From assembly GCA_042091495.1 (NCBI GenBank), contig JBELHJ010000015.1, forward strand, positions 1 through 42,884: a stretch of 42,884 bases of DNA, read 5' to 3'. The translations under genes and the position numbers were made by a program. A model generated the notes under the pieces. The model saw only the letters and a list, made by a program, of their open reading frames with translations, was not told where the DNA came from and did no database searches. This document shows, piece after piece, positions 34,209-42,574 of the stretch (positions within the stretch are counted from its first letter, which is position 1; every line of letters begins with the position of its first letter). This stretch comes from JBELHJ01 sp042091495 (GTDB lineage Bacteria > Bacteroidota > Bacteroidia > Flavobacteriales > Flavobacteriaceae).

Positions 34209-35329
34209 TAAATTAATTTACTTAATTGTTTTCCCACATAACATCCAATGGCAATACCCATACCACCAAGACGAACTCCACAATGCACATTACTATGAAT
34301 AGATTTAATGATAGGTTGTTTTTTTGTTCCCACGCCCATAATTCCCGTCCATTGTTGTTCTACATTGTAATCATAATTTGGTAAAATTTGATGTTTTAAA
34401 ATACGTTGCAGTTCATTTTGAATATTGTTATTTAGAGCCATTTCATCAGTAGATTCTTTATCAAAATCCAAATGTCTACCTCCACCAAATAATAAGCGAT
34501 TGCCAATATTTCTAAAATAATAGTAGCCCTCATGCATGTGAAAAGTACCTTTAATCTGGAGTGATGGTATAGAAGATGTTATTAAAACTTGTGCTCTTGC
34601 TGGTTTTAAATCCTTAATAATAGCTGAAGCAAACCCATTGGTGGTAATAAGTAGCTGGTTAGAATCAAAATTTACATGATTGGTCTTTACATAGACTTTA
34701 TCATTCCCAGTTTGGTAAGACTGAAACTCAAAATTATTTAAAATATGAATTCCCGCCTTGTGAACAAGTTTTAATAATGACTGCATCATTAAACCAGTAT
34801 CTATTTGACCCTCTAGCGTATTGAAAATTAATTCATTTCTTACACCTTTAAATCCAAACGAATTATTTTTAATTTCAAATACGTTTTGATTAAACACATC
34901 TTTTAAAAGTTGATTAACTTTTGCTAAAGCATCCAAAGATTCTTCAAAGATTTTATCCTCAATTAAAAAAACTTCGTATCCGCCGTGTTGTTCATACCCA
35001 ACTTGAGAGTCTCCTAACAAATCTCTCAACATCTTAAGCCCTTCGAAACGCATTTTAACTAAGGCTTTTACATCTTCTTCTGAGTGGTTTTTTAAATCTG
35101 CTAGAATTTCAGAAATACTTCCAAAGCAAGCAAAACCAGCATTTTTTGTACTAGCTCCGTTGGGTAACCATCCGCGTTCAAGAATGAGAATTTTTGCATT
35201 GGGATAACGCCTCCTTAAATTAAGGGCCGTGGTTAAACCAACAATCCCAGAGCCTACTATCGTAAAATCAACATTAGAAAACCATGACGTATACTCCCAA
35301 TAAGATAAATTTGATGAATTAAAACTCAT
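34208..35329 (-). CDS. FAD-dependent oxidoreductase (DAO family)
   Basis: This 373-residue protein has the FAD-binding GxGxxG loop VGSGIVGLTTALNLRRRYP (Gly26, 28, 31), an ILERG beta-strand end that contacts the ribose, and the DAO-type segment GASTKNAGFACFGS. The C-terminal FAD segment GVRLGGMGIAIGCYVGKQL closes the fold. Members oxidise amino acids or other amines; some are tRNA-modifying. The substrate is unknown here. It is cotranscribed with the Gre-like gene. A terminator belonging to accC lies just upstream of its start. Confidence 0.82.
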   Translation of the reverse strand: MSFNSSNLSYWEYTSWFSNVDFTIVGSGIVGLTTALNLRRRYPNAKILILERGWLPNGASTKNAGFACFGSISEILADLKNHSEEDVKALVKMRFEGLKMLRDLLGDSQVGYEQHGGYEVFLIEDKIFEESLDALAKVNQLLKDVFNQNVFEIKNNSFGFKGVRNELIFNTLEGQIDTGLMMQSLLKLVHKAGIHILNNFEFQSYQTGNDKVYVKTNHVNFDSNQLLITTNGFASAIIKDLKPARAQVLITSSIPSLQIKGTFHMHEGYYYFRNIGNRLLFGGGRHLDFDKESTDEMALNNNIQNELQRILKHQILPNYDYNVEQQWTGIMGVGTKKQPIIKSIHSNVHCGVRLGGMGIAIGCYVGKQLSKLI

Positions 35330-35340
35330 GGTTGAAAGAT

Positions 35341-35370
35341 AAAAAAAAGCCGAAATAAATTTCGGCTTTT
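35341..35370 (-). terminator. Rho-independent terminator after accC
   Basis: An 11-base perfect stem (35345-35355 with 35360-35370), loop of 4, and a run of T on the minus strand (35348-35341). It sits between accC and the FAD oxidoreductase. Confidence 0.85.
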
Positions 35371-35372
35371 AA

Positions 35373-36725
35373 TTATTCTTCTATAATCTTTTCTATCACA
35401 AAATCTTCCATAAATTTTGTGGTATAATTACCATCTAAATAATCTTTATGTTCCATTAATTGTCTGTGGAATGGAATGGTTGTTTTTATTCCTTCAATCA
35501 CAAACTCATCTAAGGCGCGCTTCATTTTATTAATTGCTTCTTCTCTTGTTTGAGCTGTTGTAATTAATTTAGCAATCATAGAGTCATAGTTTGGAGGAAT
35601 TATATACCCCGAATACACATGAGTATCTAATCTAACACCGTGACCCCCTGGTGCGTGTAATGTTGTAATTTTACCAGGAGATGGTCTAAAATCATTATAA
35701 GGATCTTCAGCATTAATTCTACATTCAATAGAGTGAAGTTTAGGTAGGTAATTTTTACCTGAAATCTTAACTCCTGCCGCAACTAGAATCTGTTCACGAA
35801 TCAAGTCATAATCAACAACTTGTTCAGTTATAGGATGTTCAACTTGAATTCTTGTATTCATTTCCATGAAATAAAAATTCCTGTGTTTATCTACTAAAAA
35901 CTCAACAGTTCCAGCACCTTCATATTTAATAAATTCCGCGGCTTTAACTGCGGCTGCACCCATTTTCTCTCTTAATTCATCTGTCATGAATGGAGAAGGC
36001 ACCTCTTCGGTCAATTTTTGATGTCGTCTCTGAACAGAACAGTCTCTTTCTGAGAGATGACATGCTTTTCCTTTAGAATCTCCAACAACTTGAATCTCAA
36101 TGTGTCTTGGTTCTTCAATAAGTTTTTCCATGTACATATCATCATTTCCAAAAGCAGCTTTAGACTCCATTCTTGCAGAATCCCAAGCATCTTTTAAATC
36201 TTCTGGCTTCCACACGGCCCTCATACCTTTACCACCACCTCCAGCAGTAGCTTTAAGCATAACAGGATAACCAACTTCTACAGCTAGTTTCTCACATTCT
36301 TGAAAATCTTTAATAATACCATCACTTCCAGGAACACAAGGCACTCCTGCAGCTTTCATGGTTGCTTTAGCTGTAGCTTTATCTCCCATTTTTGAAATCA
36401 TCTCAGCAGAAGCACCGATAAATTTTATTTGATGCTCCTCACATATTTTAGAAAATTTCGCATTCTCTGAAAGAAAGCCATATCCTGGGTGTATAGCATC
36501 AGCATTTGTAATTTCTGCTGCAGCAATGATATTAGACATTTTAAGATAAGACTCTGAACTTGGTGCTGGCCCAATGCAAACTGCCTCATCAGCAAACTTT
36601 ACATGTAAACTTTCGGCATCAGCTTTTGAGTAAACAGCTACCGTTTTAATGCCCATTTCTTTACATGTTCTTATAACACGCAAAGCAATCTCACCTCTAT
36701 TGGCTATTAATATTTTTTTAAACAT
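35373..36725 (-). CDS. accC: Acetyl-CoA carboxylase, biotin carboxylase subunit
   Basis: This 450-residue subunit carboxylates biotin on AccB using ATP and bicarbonate, the first half of malonyl-CoA formation. The N-terminal ILIANRGEIALRVIRTCKE, ATP-grasp loop KATAGGGGKGMRAV, the EKLIEEPRHIEIQV strand, HLSERDCSVQRRHQK and active-site EMNTRIQVEHPITEQV are all present, with the usual length. It is third in fabH-accB-accC and is followed by a terminator. Confidence 0.96.
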   Translation of the reverse strand: MFKKILIANRGEIALRVIRTCKEMGIKTVAVYSKADAESLHVKFADEAVCIGPAPSSESYLKMSNIIAAAEITNADAIHPGYGFLSENAKFSKICEEHQIKFIGASAEMISKMGDKATAKATMKAAGVPCVPGSDGIIKDFQECEKLAVEVGYPVMLKATAGGGGKGMRAVWKPEDLKDAWDSARMESKAAFGNDDMYMEKLIEEPRHIEIQVVGDSKGKACHLSERDCSVQRRHQKLTEEVPSPFMTDELREKMGAAAVKAAEFIKYEGAGTVEFLVDKHRNFYFMEMNTRIQVEHPITEQVVDYDLIREQILVAAGVKISGKNYLPKLHSIECRINAEDPYNDFRPSPGKITTLHAPGGHGVRLDTHVYSGYIIPPNYDSMIAKLITTAQTREEAINKMKRALDEFVIEGIKTTIPFHRQLMEHKDYLDGNYTTKFMEDFVIEKIIEE

Positions 36726-36781
36726 ACCTGAATAAGATTTGTGTTAAACAATAATCATTAATCATTAAATAACCCTTAAAC

Positions 36782-37279
36782 TTAAGATGGGTCAACTAAA
36801 AATAGAGGTTGATCATATTCAATTGGCGAAGCATCATCAACAAGAATTTTAACGATTTTACCTGAAACTTCAGATTCTATTTCATTAAAAAGTTTCATAG
36901 CCTCAACAACACAAACTACATCTCCTTCAGAAATAGAAGTTCCAACTTCTACAAAAACAGGTTTGTCTGGTGATGGCTTTCTGTAGAATGTACCAATCAT
37001 TGGTGATTTAATTTCAATGTACTTTGATTCATCAGAACTAGCTGCTGGAGTTGCATCTGCAACAGGAGCTGCTGGAACAGCTGCGACAGGTGCTGCAGAA
37101 ATAGGCGCTGGCATTGCAGGAGCCTGAGCAACAGGAACTTGTTGAACAATTGTAGTGGTTTCTGCATCATCACGACCTGTTTTGATCGTAATTTTAACAT
37201 CTTCCATTTCTAACTTAACTTCGCTTGCTCCAGATTTTGCAACAAACTTAATCAGATTTTGAATTTCTTTGATATCCAT
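36782..37279 (-). CDS. accB: Acetyl-CoA carboxylase, biotin carboxyl carrier protein
   Basis: This 165-residue carrier has an N-terminal domain, a proline/alanine-rich flexible linker (about residues 50-85, with many AP and PA steps), and a C-terminal biotinyl domain. The biotinylated residue is Lys129 in the EAMKLFNEIESE motif. The ordered sequence SPMIGTFYRKPSPDKP is typical of AccB. It sits 35 bases after fabH and 56 bases before accC. Confidence 0.96.
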   Translation of the reverse strand: MDIKEIQNLIKFVAKSGASEVKLEMEDVKITIKTGRDDAETTTIVQQVPVAQAPAMPAPISAAPVAAVPAAPVADATPAASSDESKYIEIKSPMIGTFYRKPSPDKPVFVEVGTSISEGDVVCVVEAMKLFNEIESEVSGKIVKILVDDASPIEYDQPLFLVDPS

Positions 37280-37314
37280 ATCAATTAGAATTAATAATTG
37301 TTAGTCTAAATAAA

Positions 37315-38310
37315 TTAAGAGTTATAAGCCCATTTTAAATAAAGGGCTCCCCAAGTAAATCCGCCACCAAAAGCAGCAAATACTATATTATCTCCTTTTT
37401 TTAATTTTGATTCGTAATCATGTAAAAGTAATGGTAATGTTGCTGATGTTGTATTACCATATTTTTCAATGTTTTTTAAAACCTTATCCTCAGGCAAACC
37501 CATACGTTTGGCTGTAGCATCTATAATTCTCATATTAGCCTGATGAGTAATTAACCACGAAATATCATCGTGAGTTAGTTTATTTCTTTCCATAATATTT
37601 ACACAAGCATCAGCCATATTTGAAACTGCAAACTTAAACACTGAGCGCCCTTCTTGTCTTATAAAATGTTGTTTATTTTTAACAGTATCCTCACTTGCAG
37701 GGAATAAAGAACCTCCAGCATCCATTCTTAAAAACTCTCTTCCATTACCGTCACTTCTAAGATATTCATCTTGAAAGCCAAGCCCTTCATTATTAGGCTC
37801 AAATAATGCAGCCCCTGCACCATCACCAAAAATTATACAAGTTGTTCTGTCTTCATAGTCTATTATTGAAGACATTTTATCAGCACCAATAAGTAAAACT
37901 TTTTTATAACGCCCAGACTCTATATAACTTGCAGCAGTAGACATGCCATATAAAAAACTTGAGCAAGCGGCTTGTAAATCGTATGAAAAAGCATTTTTAG
38001 CACCAACTTGAGTGGCTACAAATGCCGCAGTTGAGGCTACCATCATATCAGGTGTAGCAGTAGCGACAATTACCATATCTATCTCAGAAGGGTTAATGTT
38101 CTTCTTATCAATTAGGTTTTGAGCTGCTTTTATTGCTAAATATGAAGTCCCTTTATCCTTGTCTTTTAGAATTCGTCTTTCCTTAATGCCAGTTCTTGTT
38201 GTTATCCATTCGTCATTGGTATCAACCATTGTTTCAAGAAGCTGATTTGATAAAATATAATCAGGAACGTAAGCTCCGATCGCTGTAATTGCAGCTGAAA
38301 TTTTATTCAT
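37315..38310 (-). CDS. fabH: 3-oxoacyl-ACP synthase III
   Basis: The protein has 331 residues from the ATG at 38310 (MNKISAAITAIGAYVPDY); a start 10 codons earlier is possible but unlikely. Catalytic residues are Cys116 (LQAACSSFLYG), His256 (WLITHQANMRI) and Asn286 (IEKYGNTTSAT). FabH starts fatty-acid chains by condensing an acyl-CoA with malonyl-ACP. It is the first gene of fabH-accB-accC, with a 175-base leader region behind the rpmF terminator, so it probably has its own promoter. Confidence 0.96.
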   Translation of the reverse strand: MNKISAAITAIGAYVPDYILSNQLLETMVDTNDEWITTRTGIKERRILKDKDKGTSYLAIKAAQNLIDKKNINPSEIDMVIVATATPDMMVASTAAFVATQVGAKNAFSYDLQAACSSFLYGMSTAASYIESGRYKKVLLIGADKMSSIIDYEDRTTCIIFGDGAGAALFEPNNEGLGFQDEYLRSDGNGREFLRMDAGGSLFPASEDTVKNKQHFIRQEGRSVFKFAVSNMADACVNIMERNKLTHDDISWLITHQANMRIIDATAKRMGLPEDKVLKNIEKYGNTTSATLPLLLHDYESKLKKGDNIVFAAFGGGFTWGALYLKWAYNS

Positions 38311-38435
38311 TTTTAATGATTTTACTTTAAAAAAGCCCAAAAATGATCAAAAATCATCTATTTTTTGTAATTATTGGGTGATTTTTAAAATCTTTCGCAA
38401 ATTAAGTTTTTTTGACAGACTGAGAAATTAATCAT

Positions 38436-38462
38436 AAAAAAAACGCTCATAAATGAGCGTTT
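38436..38462 (-). terminator. Rho-independent terminator after rpmF
   Basis: A 9-base stem (38441-38449 with 38454-38462), 4-base loop, and a T run on the minus strand (38443-38436). It separates DUF177-rpmF from fabH. Confidence 0.8.
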
Positions 38463-38485
38463 ATTTGTATGCAAGCATAATAGTT

Positions 38486-38689
38486 TTATGCCTCAGCTTC
38501 TTCTGATACAGCATTGTCAATTATTACTTGACCTCTGTAATATAATTTACCCTCATGCCAGTGTGCTCTATGATATAAATGAGCTTCTCCTGTAGTAGGA
38601 CATGTAGCTATCTGAGGTACAGATGCTTTGTAGTGCGTTCTCCTTTTATCTCTTCTTGTTTTAGATATCTTTCTTTTAGGATGTGCCAT
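38486..38689 (-). CDS. rpmF: 50S ribosomal protein L32
   Basis: This 67-residue basic protein starts AHPKRKISKTRRDKRRTHYK, the conserved L32 beginning. The zinc-ribbon region is reduced: only one Cys (ATCPTTGEAHLYHR) remains, as in the zinc-free L32 forms. It follows the DUF177 gene by 9 bases, the pairing seen in most bacteria. Confidence 0.95.
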   Translation of the reverse strand: MAHPKRKISKTRRDKRRTHYKASVPQIATCPTTGEAHLYHRAHWHEGKLYYRGQVIIDNAVSEEAEA

Positions 38690-38698
38690 CTTAATATG

Positions 38699-39238
38699 TT
38701 ATTTATCTGTTAATAAATTTTTTAATGTATTCCATCGAGGATCAATATCCTCGTTTGATTCTTTTTTTTGTTCTCCTCCTGGAGATAATTCTTCAAGTTT
38801 ATCAAGAATGTCCGATTTTAAACTACCATCTTCTACACCTGGATGAATGCGTTTTACTGGAACAGATAATACAATTAACTCATAAATATATTGAGCTATA
38901 TTTATTTCATATTCCCCATGAGGAAGAATAAGTACTTCTTCATTTTCATCATTGTACTCTTGACCAAACTTAACAACTAAATGAAAGTCTCCCTTCAAAT
39001 CTTGATTGTAAGATTCATTTGTGACATCACAATTAACATTAACAAAACCTTCAACACTGAAATCTAATTCAAAAAAAGATGCTTTTTTGTCAAAGACCAT
39101 ATCAACATTAACCTCAACTGCATTAAAATCGTCATATTCAAAATACTCAAAGAACGTTCCACCTATATAGTAATCAAAATGGTGCTTTCCTAACTTCAAC
39201 CCTACAAAAGGAATTATAAACTCTTTCAATGGTTTCAT
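38699..39238 (-). CDS. DUF177/YceD-family protein
   Basis: This 179-residue protein precedes rpmF, as YceD does in most bacteria. The region FVNVNCDVTNESYNQDLKGDFHLVVKFGQ and the later GEYEINIAQYIYELIVLSVPVKRIHPG match the DUF177 pattern. The C-terminus ends with IDPRWNTLKNLL, the typical DPR-x-L-x-L-L-like end. YceD has been linked to 23S rRNA or large-subunit maturation in other species; the role here is inferred from this linkage. Confidence 0.88.
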   Translation of the reverse strand: MKPLKEFIIPFVGLKLGKHHFDYYIGGTFFEYFEYDDFNAVEVNVDMVFDKKASFFELDFSVEGFVNVNCDVTNESYNQDLKGDFHLVVKFGQEYNDENEEVLILPHGEYEINIAQYIYELIVLSVPVKRIHPGVEDGSLKSDILDKLEELSPGGEQKKESNEDIDPRWNTLKNLLTDK

Positions 39239-39261
39239 CTACTGCATTCATTTTGAGGGCG

Positions 39262-39269
39262 CAAATATA
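39262..39269 (-). promoter_or_regulatory. Putative DUF177-rpmF promoter -7 box
   Basis: TATATTTG followed by CG on the minus strand matches TAnnTTTG and is 24 bases before the DUF177 ATG. The -33 region has no perfect TTG at 17-20 bases. Confidence 0.55.
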
Positions 39270-39308
39270 CAATTTTTTTAACTTAAGCCCTATTTTTAAT
39301 AAAAATGT

Positions 39309-40510
39309 TTACGCCTTTTTAGCGCTTTTTTTCAATACATTACTAGTTAATGCAATATACTGTTTTCTGTTTTGATAAAGTTTAATAGCTAAAAAAACAG
39401 CTTCCTTAAATGAACTTTCGTTGGCCTCTCCTTTTCCAGCAATCTCGTATGCCGTCCCATGATCTGGTGAGGTCCTAATTTTATCCAAACCAGCTGTAAA
39501 ATTTACGCCTTGACCAAAAGATAAGGTCTTAAATGGAATTAATCCTTGATCGTGATATGAAGCAATAATTGCATCAAACTTTTTATACAAATCAGAACCA
39601 AAAAAACTATCTGCTGGATAGGGACCAAAAACCAAATTTCCTTCTTCTTTTAGTGACGCTATTACTGGAGCTAATAGACTAGTGTCTTCGTCACCTATTA
39701 CACCATTATCTCCTGCATGGGGGTTTATGGCTAATAATGCAACTTTGGGTTTCTGAACCTGAAAATCTTGTTTGAGTGTTTTAATAATCGTTTTAACTTT
39801 ATTCTCTATAAGCGTTTTGTCAATTTTATTAGATATGTCCTTAACAGGCACATGATCTGTTAAAAGCCCAACTCTTAAGCCACCAGAAACCATGAGCATT
39901 AAACTATTTCCATTAATTCGCTGGGCTAAATAATCTGTATGGCCTGGAAATGTAAAGGTATCCGATTGAATGTTTTTTTTATTTATTGGAGCAGTAACTA
40001 AAACATCTATATCTCCTTTATTAAGTGCATCAACTGCAGCTTCTAATGATTTAACAGCATAAGAACCTATTTCAGTATTTTCAACTCCAAATTTTATATT
40101 AACCTCATCTTTCCATACATCAACAACGTTAAGCTTATCCGAAGAAAACTTTCCATTAAAAGAAGCTGAGTGAACGTTGATATTGAAATCGAAATGTTTT
40201 TTATTAAAATTTATAACTTTTTGGGAAGCATATACAACCGGCGTACAAAACTCAAACATCCTAGAGTCTTTAAATGTCNNNNNNNNNNNNNNNNNNNNNN
40301 NNNNNNNNNNNNNNNNNNNNNNNNNNNNNNNNNNNNNNNNNNNNNNNNNNNNNNNNNNNNNNNNNNNNNNNNNNNNNNGGAAGCATATACAACCGGCGTA
40401 CAAAACTCAAACATCCTAGAGTCTTTAAATGTCTTCAAAAGTATCTCAACACCAATTCCATTAAGATCTCCTGTAGAAATCCCAAGTCTTATTTTTCTTT
40501 TATTTTCCAT
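39309..40510 (-). CDS. pdxA: 4-hydroxythreonine-4-phosphate dehydrogenase, split by an assembly gap
   Basis: PdxA oxidises 4-phosphohydroxy-threonine in vitamin B6 synthesis. Start: ATG at 40510, reading MENKRKIRLGISTGDLNGIGVEILL. Downstream motifs are APINKK, PGHTDYLA, HAGDNGVIGDED, ASYHDQGLIPFK and RTSPDHGTAYEIAGKG. The coding frame is interrupted by 100 N (40279-40378). The 55 bases on each side of the N run are identical (40224-40278 and 40379-40433). Removing the N and one copy joins the two parts in frame, giving 1047 bases, or 348 residues, close to normal PdxA length. So the gene is probably intact in the organism and the break is an assembly artefact. Confidence 0.93.
40224..40278. 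repeat. 55-base duplicate at left edge of assembly gap
   Basis: Identical to 40379-40433 over all 55 bases, abutting the N run. Most simply explained as unmerged overlap of two contig ends rather than a real repeat. Confidence 0.9.
40279..40378. other. Assembly gap, 100 N
   Basis: Exactly 100 N, the conventional placeholder for unknown gap size. It interrupts pdxA. Confidence 0.99.
40379..40433. repeat. 55-base duplicate at right edge of assembly gap
   Basis: Second copy of 40224-40278; continues without a break into the true pdxA N-terminal coding sequence. Confidence 0.9.
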
Positions 40511-40544
40511 GAATTATTGAGCTAATAGCCTTAATTTTACCATA

Positions 40545-40552
40545 CAAATGTA
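40545..40552 (-). promoter_or_regulatory. Putative pdxA promoter -7 box
   Basis: TACATTTG on the minus strand fits TAnnTTTG, 35 bases before the pdxA ATG and within the 61-base divergent gap to ribE. No clear TTG at the expected distance. Confidence 0.45.
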
Positions 40553-40571
40553 GTTATTTATTCATCAAAAT

Positions 40572-41162
40572 ATGTTTACAGGCATCATAGAATCACTAGG
40601 GAAAGTTAAAGCCGTTACTCCTGAAAATAATAATATTCACTTCACCATTGAAAGCAATATTACTGAGCAACTAAAAATTGACCAAAGTGTTTCTCATAAT
40701 GGAGTCTGTTTGACTGTTGTTGGAATAAATAATAGAAATTACACAGTTACTGCAATTAAAGAAACGCTCGATAAAACAAACTTAAGCTCCCTCAAAACAG
40801 ATGATTCCGTAAACCTTGAAAGAGCCATGAAGCTTGGAGATCGTTTAGATGGACACATTGTTCAAGGCCACGTTGACCAAACGGGAACATGTACTGAAGT
40901 TCAAGAAATGGATGGCAGCTGGGTTTTTAGTTTTGAATATGACCCCAACTTAAAAAATATAACCATTGAAAAAGGATCTATTACTGTAAACGGTGTAAGT
41001 CTTACCGTTGTAAATTCAGGGACAAATACTTTTAGTGTAGCTATTATTCCATATACATTCAACCATACTGGATTTCAATTCCTTAGAAAGGGAGATAAAG
41101 TAAACCTAGAATTTGATGTTTTAGGAAAATATATCAGTAAAATGCGCTTACTTAACTACTGA
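40572..41162 (+). CDS. ribE: Riboflavin synthase, alpha subunit
   Basis: This 196-residue enzyme dismutates two 6,7-dimethyl-8-ribityllumazine molecules into riboflavin. It has two homologous lumazine-binding halves: the first begins MFTGIIESLGKV with SHNGVCLTVV, and the second has LDGHIVQGHVDQTGTC and VNGVSLTVVN. Length is typical. It is divergent from pdxA and overlaps the convergent miniprotein gene by 15 bases. No FMN riboswitch is visible in the short leader. Confidence 0.96.
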   Translation: MFTGIIESLGKVKAVTPENNNIHFTIESNITEQLKIDQSVSHNGVCLTVVGINNRNYTVTAIKETLDKTNLSSLKTDDSVNLERAMKLGDRLDGHIVQGHVDQTGTCTEVQEMDGSWVFSFEYDPNLKNITIEKGSITVNGVSLTVVNSGTNTFSVAIIPYTFNHTGFQFLRKGDKVNLEFDVLGKYISKMRLLNY

Positions 41163-41363
41163 TTTGGATTTTGATAAGAAATAAGCTCCTATTAAAATGC
41201 CTGAAATAAAAAATAAGGGAACATAATCATTTATGGGAAGGAAGTCTTCGGGAGCATTACCGCTAGGTGCAGGAGGATTTGCTCCACCGCCGCTATTGGG
41301 AGATTGTGCACGTAGAGGTATGCTTATTAAAAGAGTAAAAATAAAAAAACGAATAAATTTCAA
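41148..41363 (-). CDS. Small secreted protein with PID-CTERM-like C-terminus
   Basis: This 71-residue product has a signal peptide (about 1-19, ISIPLRAQ), a glycine/proline-rich linker (NSGGGANPPAPSGNAP) and a C-terminal block LPINDYVPLFFISGILIGAY followed by a short basic tail (KSKSVVK). Motif, hydrophobic span and basic end resemble the PID-CTERM sorting signals of Bacteroidota miniproteins. The only usable start is a TTG at 41363: there is no in-frame ATG, and a TAG lies 4 codons upstream. A good -7 box (TATTTTTG) is 28 bases upstream, supporting expression. Function unknown; overlap with ribE is 15 bases. Confidence 0.7.
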   Translation of the reverse strand: MKFIRFFIFTLLISIPLRAQSPNSGGGANPPAPSGNAPEDFLPINDYVPLFFISGILIGAYFLSKSKSVVK

Positions 41364-41390
41364 AGCTTGGGGCTATTTATTTTTGTGAAG

Positions 41391-41421
41391 CAAAAATAGA
41401 ATGAAAAAACAACTTAGACAA
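41391..41421 (-). promoter_or_regulatory. Putative promoter of the PID-CTERM-like gene (TTG-N20-TATTTTTG)
   Basis: Minus-strand TTG (41421-41419) and TATTTTTG (41398-41391), 28 bases before the TTG start codon. Confidence 0.5.
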
Positions 41422-41466
41422 ATTGAATTTTACATGAGAAAATTAACAATAAACTAAACCTTCAAG

Positions 41467-42471
41467 TTAAATTGATTTTCCTTCAGTTAAGGTTGTATTT
41501 ACAATTATATTTTGATAATTCAACTGTGATTTACTCTTAATGCGGTCCACAAGTAACTGTGCACTTTGCCTTCCTATTCCCTTACAGTCCTGTCTAATAG
41601 CGACAAGTCTTGGTTCAGAAAGACCAGCAATAGTTTTAGAAGTAAAACCAATTACGGAGACGTGTTCAGGTACCGATTTGTTTAATTTTTTTAAAGCATT
41701 AATAGCTACAGTCCCTGAAATATTGTCAGCAGTGACTACACCATCTATTTCTGGATTATTTTTAAAAAACCTAATTAATTGTTCTTCAATATCTTTTGAT
41801 TTATCAAGAGCCACCATGTGTCCTTTATTTAATCCATAGCCTGATGCATTCATGGCATTCATAAACCCTTGAGCTCTAAGTTTACCAACGCTTAACGCAT
41901 TGATACGAGTTAAAAAAGCAATATGCTTTCTTCCCTTATCAAACAATGCGCTGACAGCATCTTCTATAGACTCTAAATCATTACCAACCACTTTATCACA
42001 GTCTAATTTGTCTGATACCCTATCAAAAAGGACTACTGGAATATCATTTCCTAAAACCTCATTAATGTGGTCGTATTGTTCTTTCTGTTGTGTCTCTTCT
42101 GAAAGTGCCATAATAAAACCGTCTACACTTCCATTAGCTAGGATTTTAAGACTGTCGCGTTCTTTTTCAAAAGACTCGTTAGAAATGCATGTAATGATAT
42201 TATACCCCAAATTTGTGGCCTCTTGTTGAATACTGTAAAGCACCTTTGCAAAAAACCGGTTCAAAATATCTGGAATAATAACTCCAATGGTTTTAGTCTG
42301 ATTGCTTTTAAGGCTTAATGCTATTTTATTTGGCTGGTAATTTAAATGTTTAGCAAGTTCTTTTATCCGCTTTGCAGTAGCCTCACTTATCTCCGGACTG
42401 CCGTTAAGTGCTTTAGAAACTGTGGAAACAGAGACATTTAATTGTTTAGACAACTCCTTAAGGGTGATCAT
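41467..42471 (-). CDS. LacI-family transcriptional regulator
   Basis: This 334-residue protein has an N-terminal helix-turn-helix (ITLKELSKQLNVSVSTVSKALNGSPEIS, about residues 2-30) and the hinge RIKELAKHLNYQPNKIALSLK. A periplasmic-binding-like effector domain follows (TIGVIIPDILNRFFAKVL, VLFDRVSDKLDCDKVV, FTSKTIAGLSEPRLVAIRQD). LacI-type proteins usually repress sugar-use genes until a sugar binds. The neighbouring T9SS-secreted protein suggests a polysaccharide-use locus to the right of the window; the effector is not predictable. Confidence 0.93.
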   Translation of the reverse strand: MITLKELSKQLNVSVSTVSKALNGSPEISEATAKRIKELAKHLNYQPNKIALSLKSNQTKTIGVIIPDILNRFFAKVLYSIQQEATNLGYNIITCISNESFEKERDSLKILANGSVDGFIMALSEETQQKEQYDHINEVLGNDIPVVLFDRVSDKLDCDKVVGNDLESIEDAVSALFDKGRKHIAFLTRINALSVGKLRAQGFMNAMNASGYGLNKGHMVALDKSKDIEEQLIRFFKNNPEIDGVVTADNISGTVAINALKKLNKSVPEHVSVIGFTSKTIAGLSEPRLVAIRQDCKGIGRQSAQLLVDRIKSKSQLNYQNIIVNTTLTEGKSI

Positions 42472-42485
42472 ACATAAAATTTTTA

Positions 42486-42493
42486 CAAACTTA
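42486..42493 (-). promoter_or_regulatory. Putative LacI-gene promoter -7 box
   Basis: TAAGTTTG on the minus strand fits TAnnTTTG, 15 bases before the ATG at 42471. A T-rich -33 region lies 18 bases upstream, overlapping the terminator tail of the preceding gene. Confidence 0.45.
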
Positions 42494-42511
42494 CATTATT
42501 CTTATAATAAG

Positions 42512-42544
42512 AAAAAGGGGTGTATTGTAAAATACACCCCTTTT
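42512..42544 (-). terminator. Rho-independent terminator after the T9SS-secreted protein gene
   Basis: A perfect 14-base stem (42513-42526 with 42531-42544), GTAA loop (plus strand) and a T-rich tail on the minus strand. It lies 31 bases after the stop codon. Confidence 0.8.
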
Positions 42545-42574
42545 AGTTCAAAAATAATCAATGGTTAGTTAGTA

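Noticed and set aside
40170..40525. Several short reading frames on both strands made largely of unknown residues around the N run
   Set aside because: They are produced by N codons and by the duplicated 55 bases; the only real gene here is pdxA.
40511..40571. FMN riboswitch upstream of ribE
   Set aside because: The gap to pdxA is 61 bases, too short for the roughly 120-base FMN aptamer, and no conserved core is visible.
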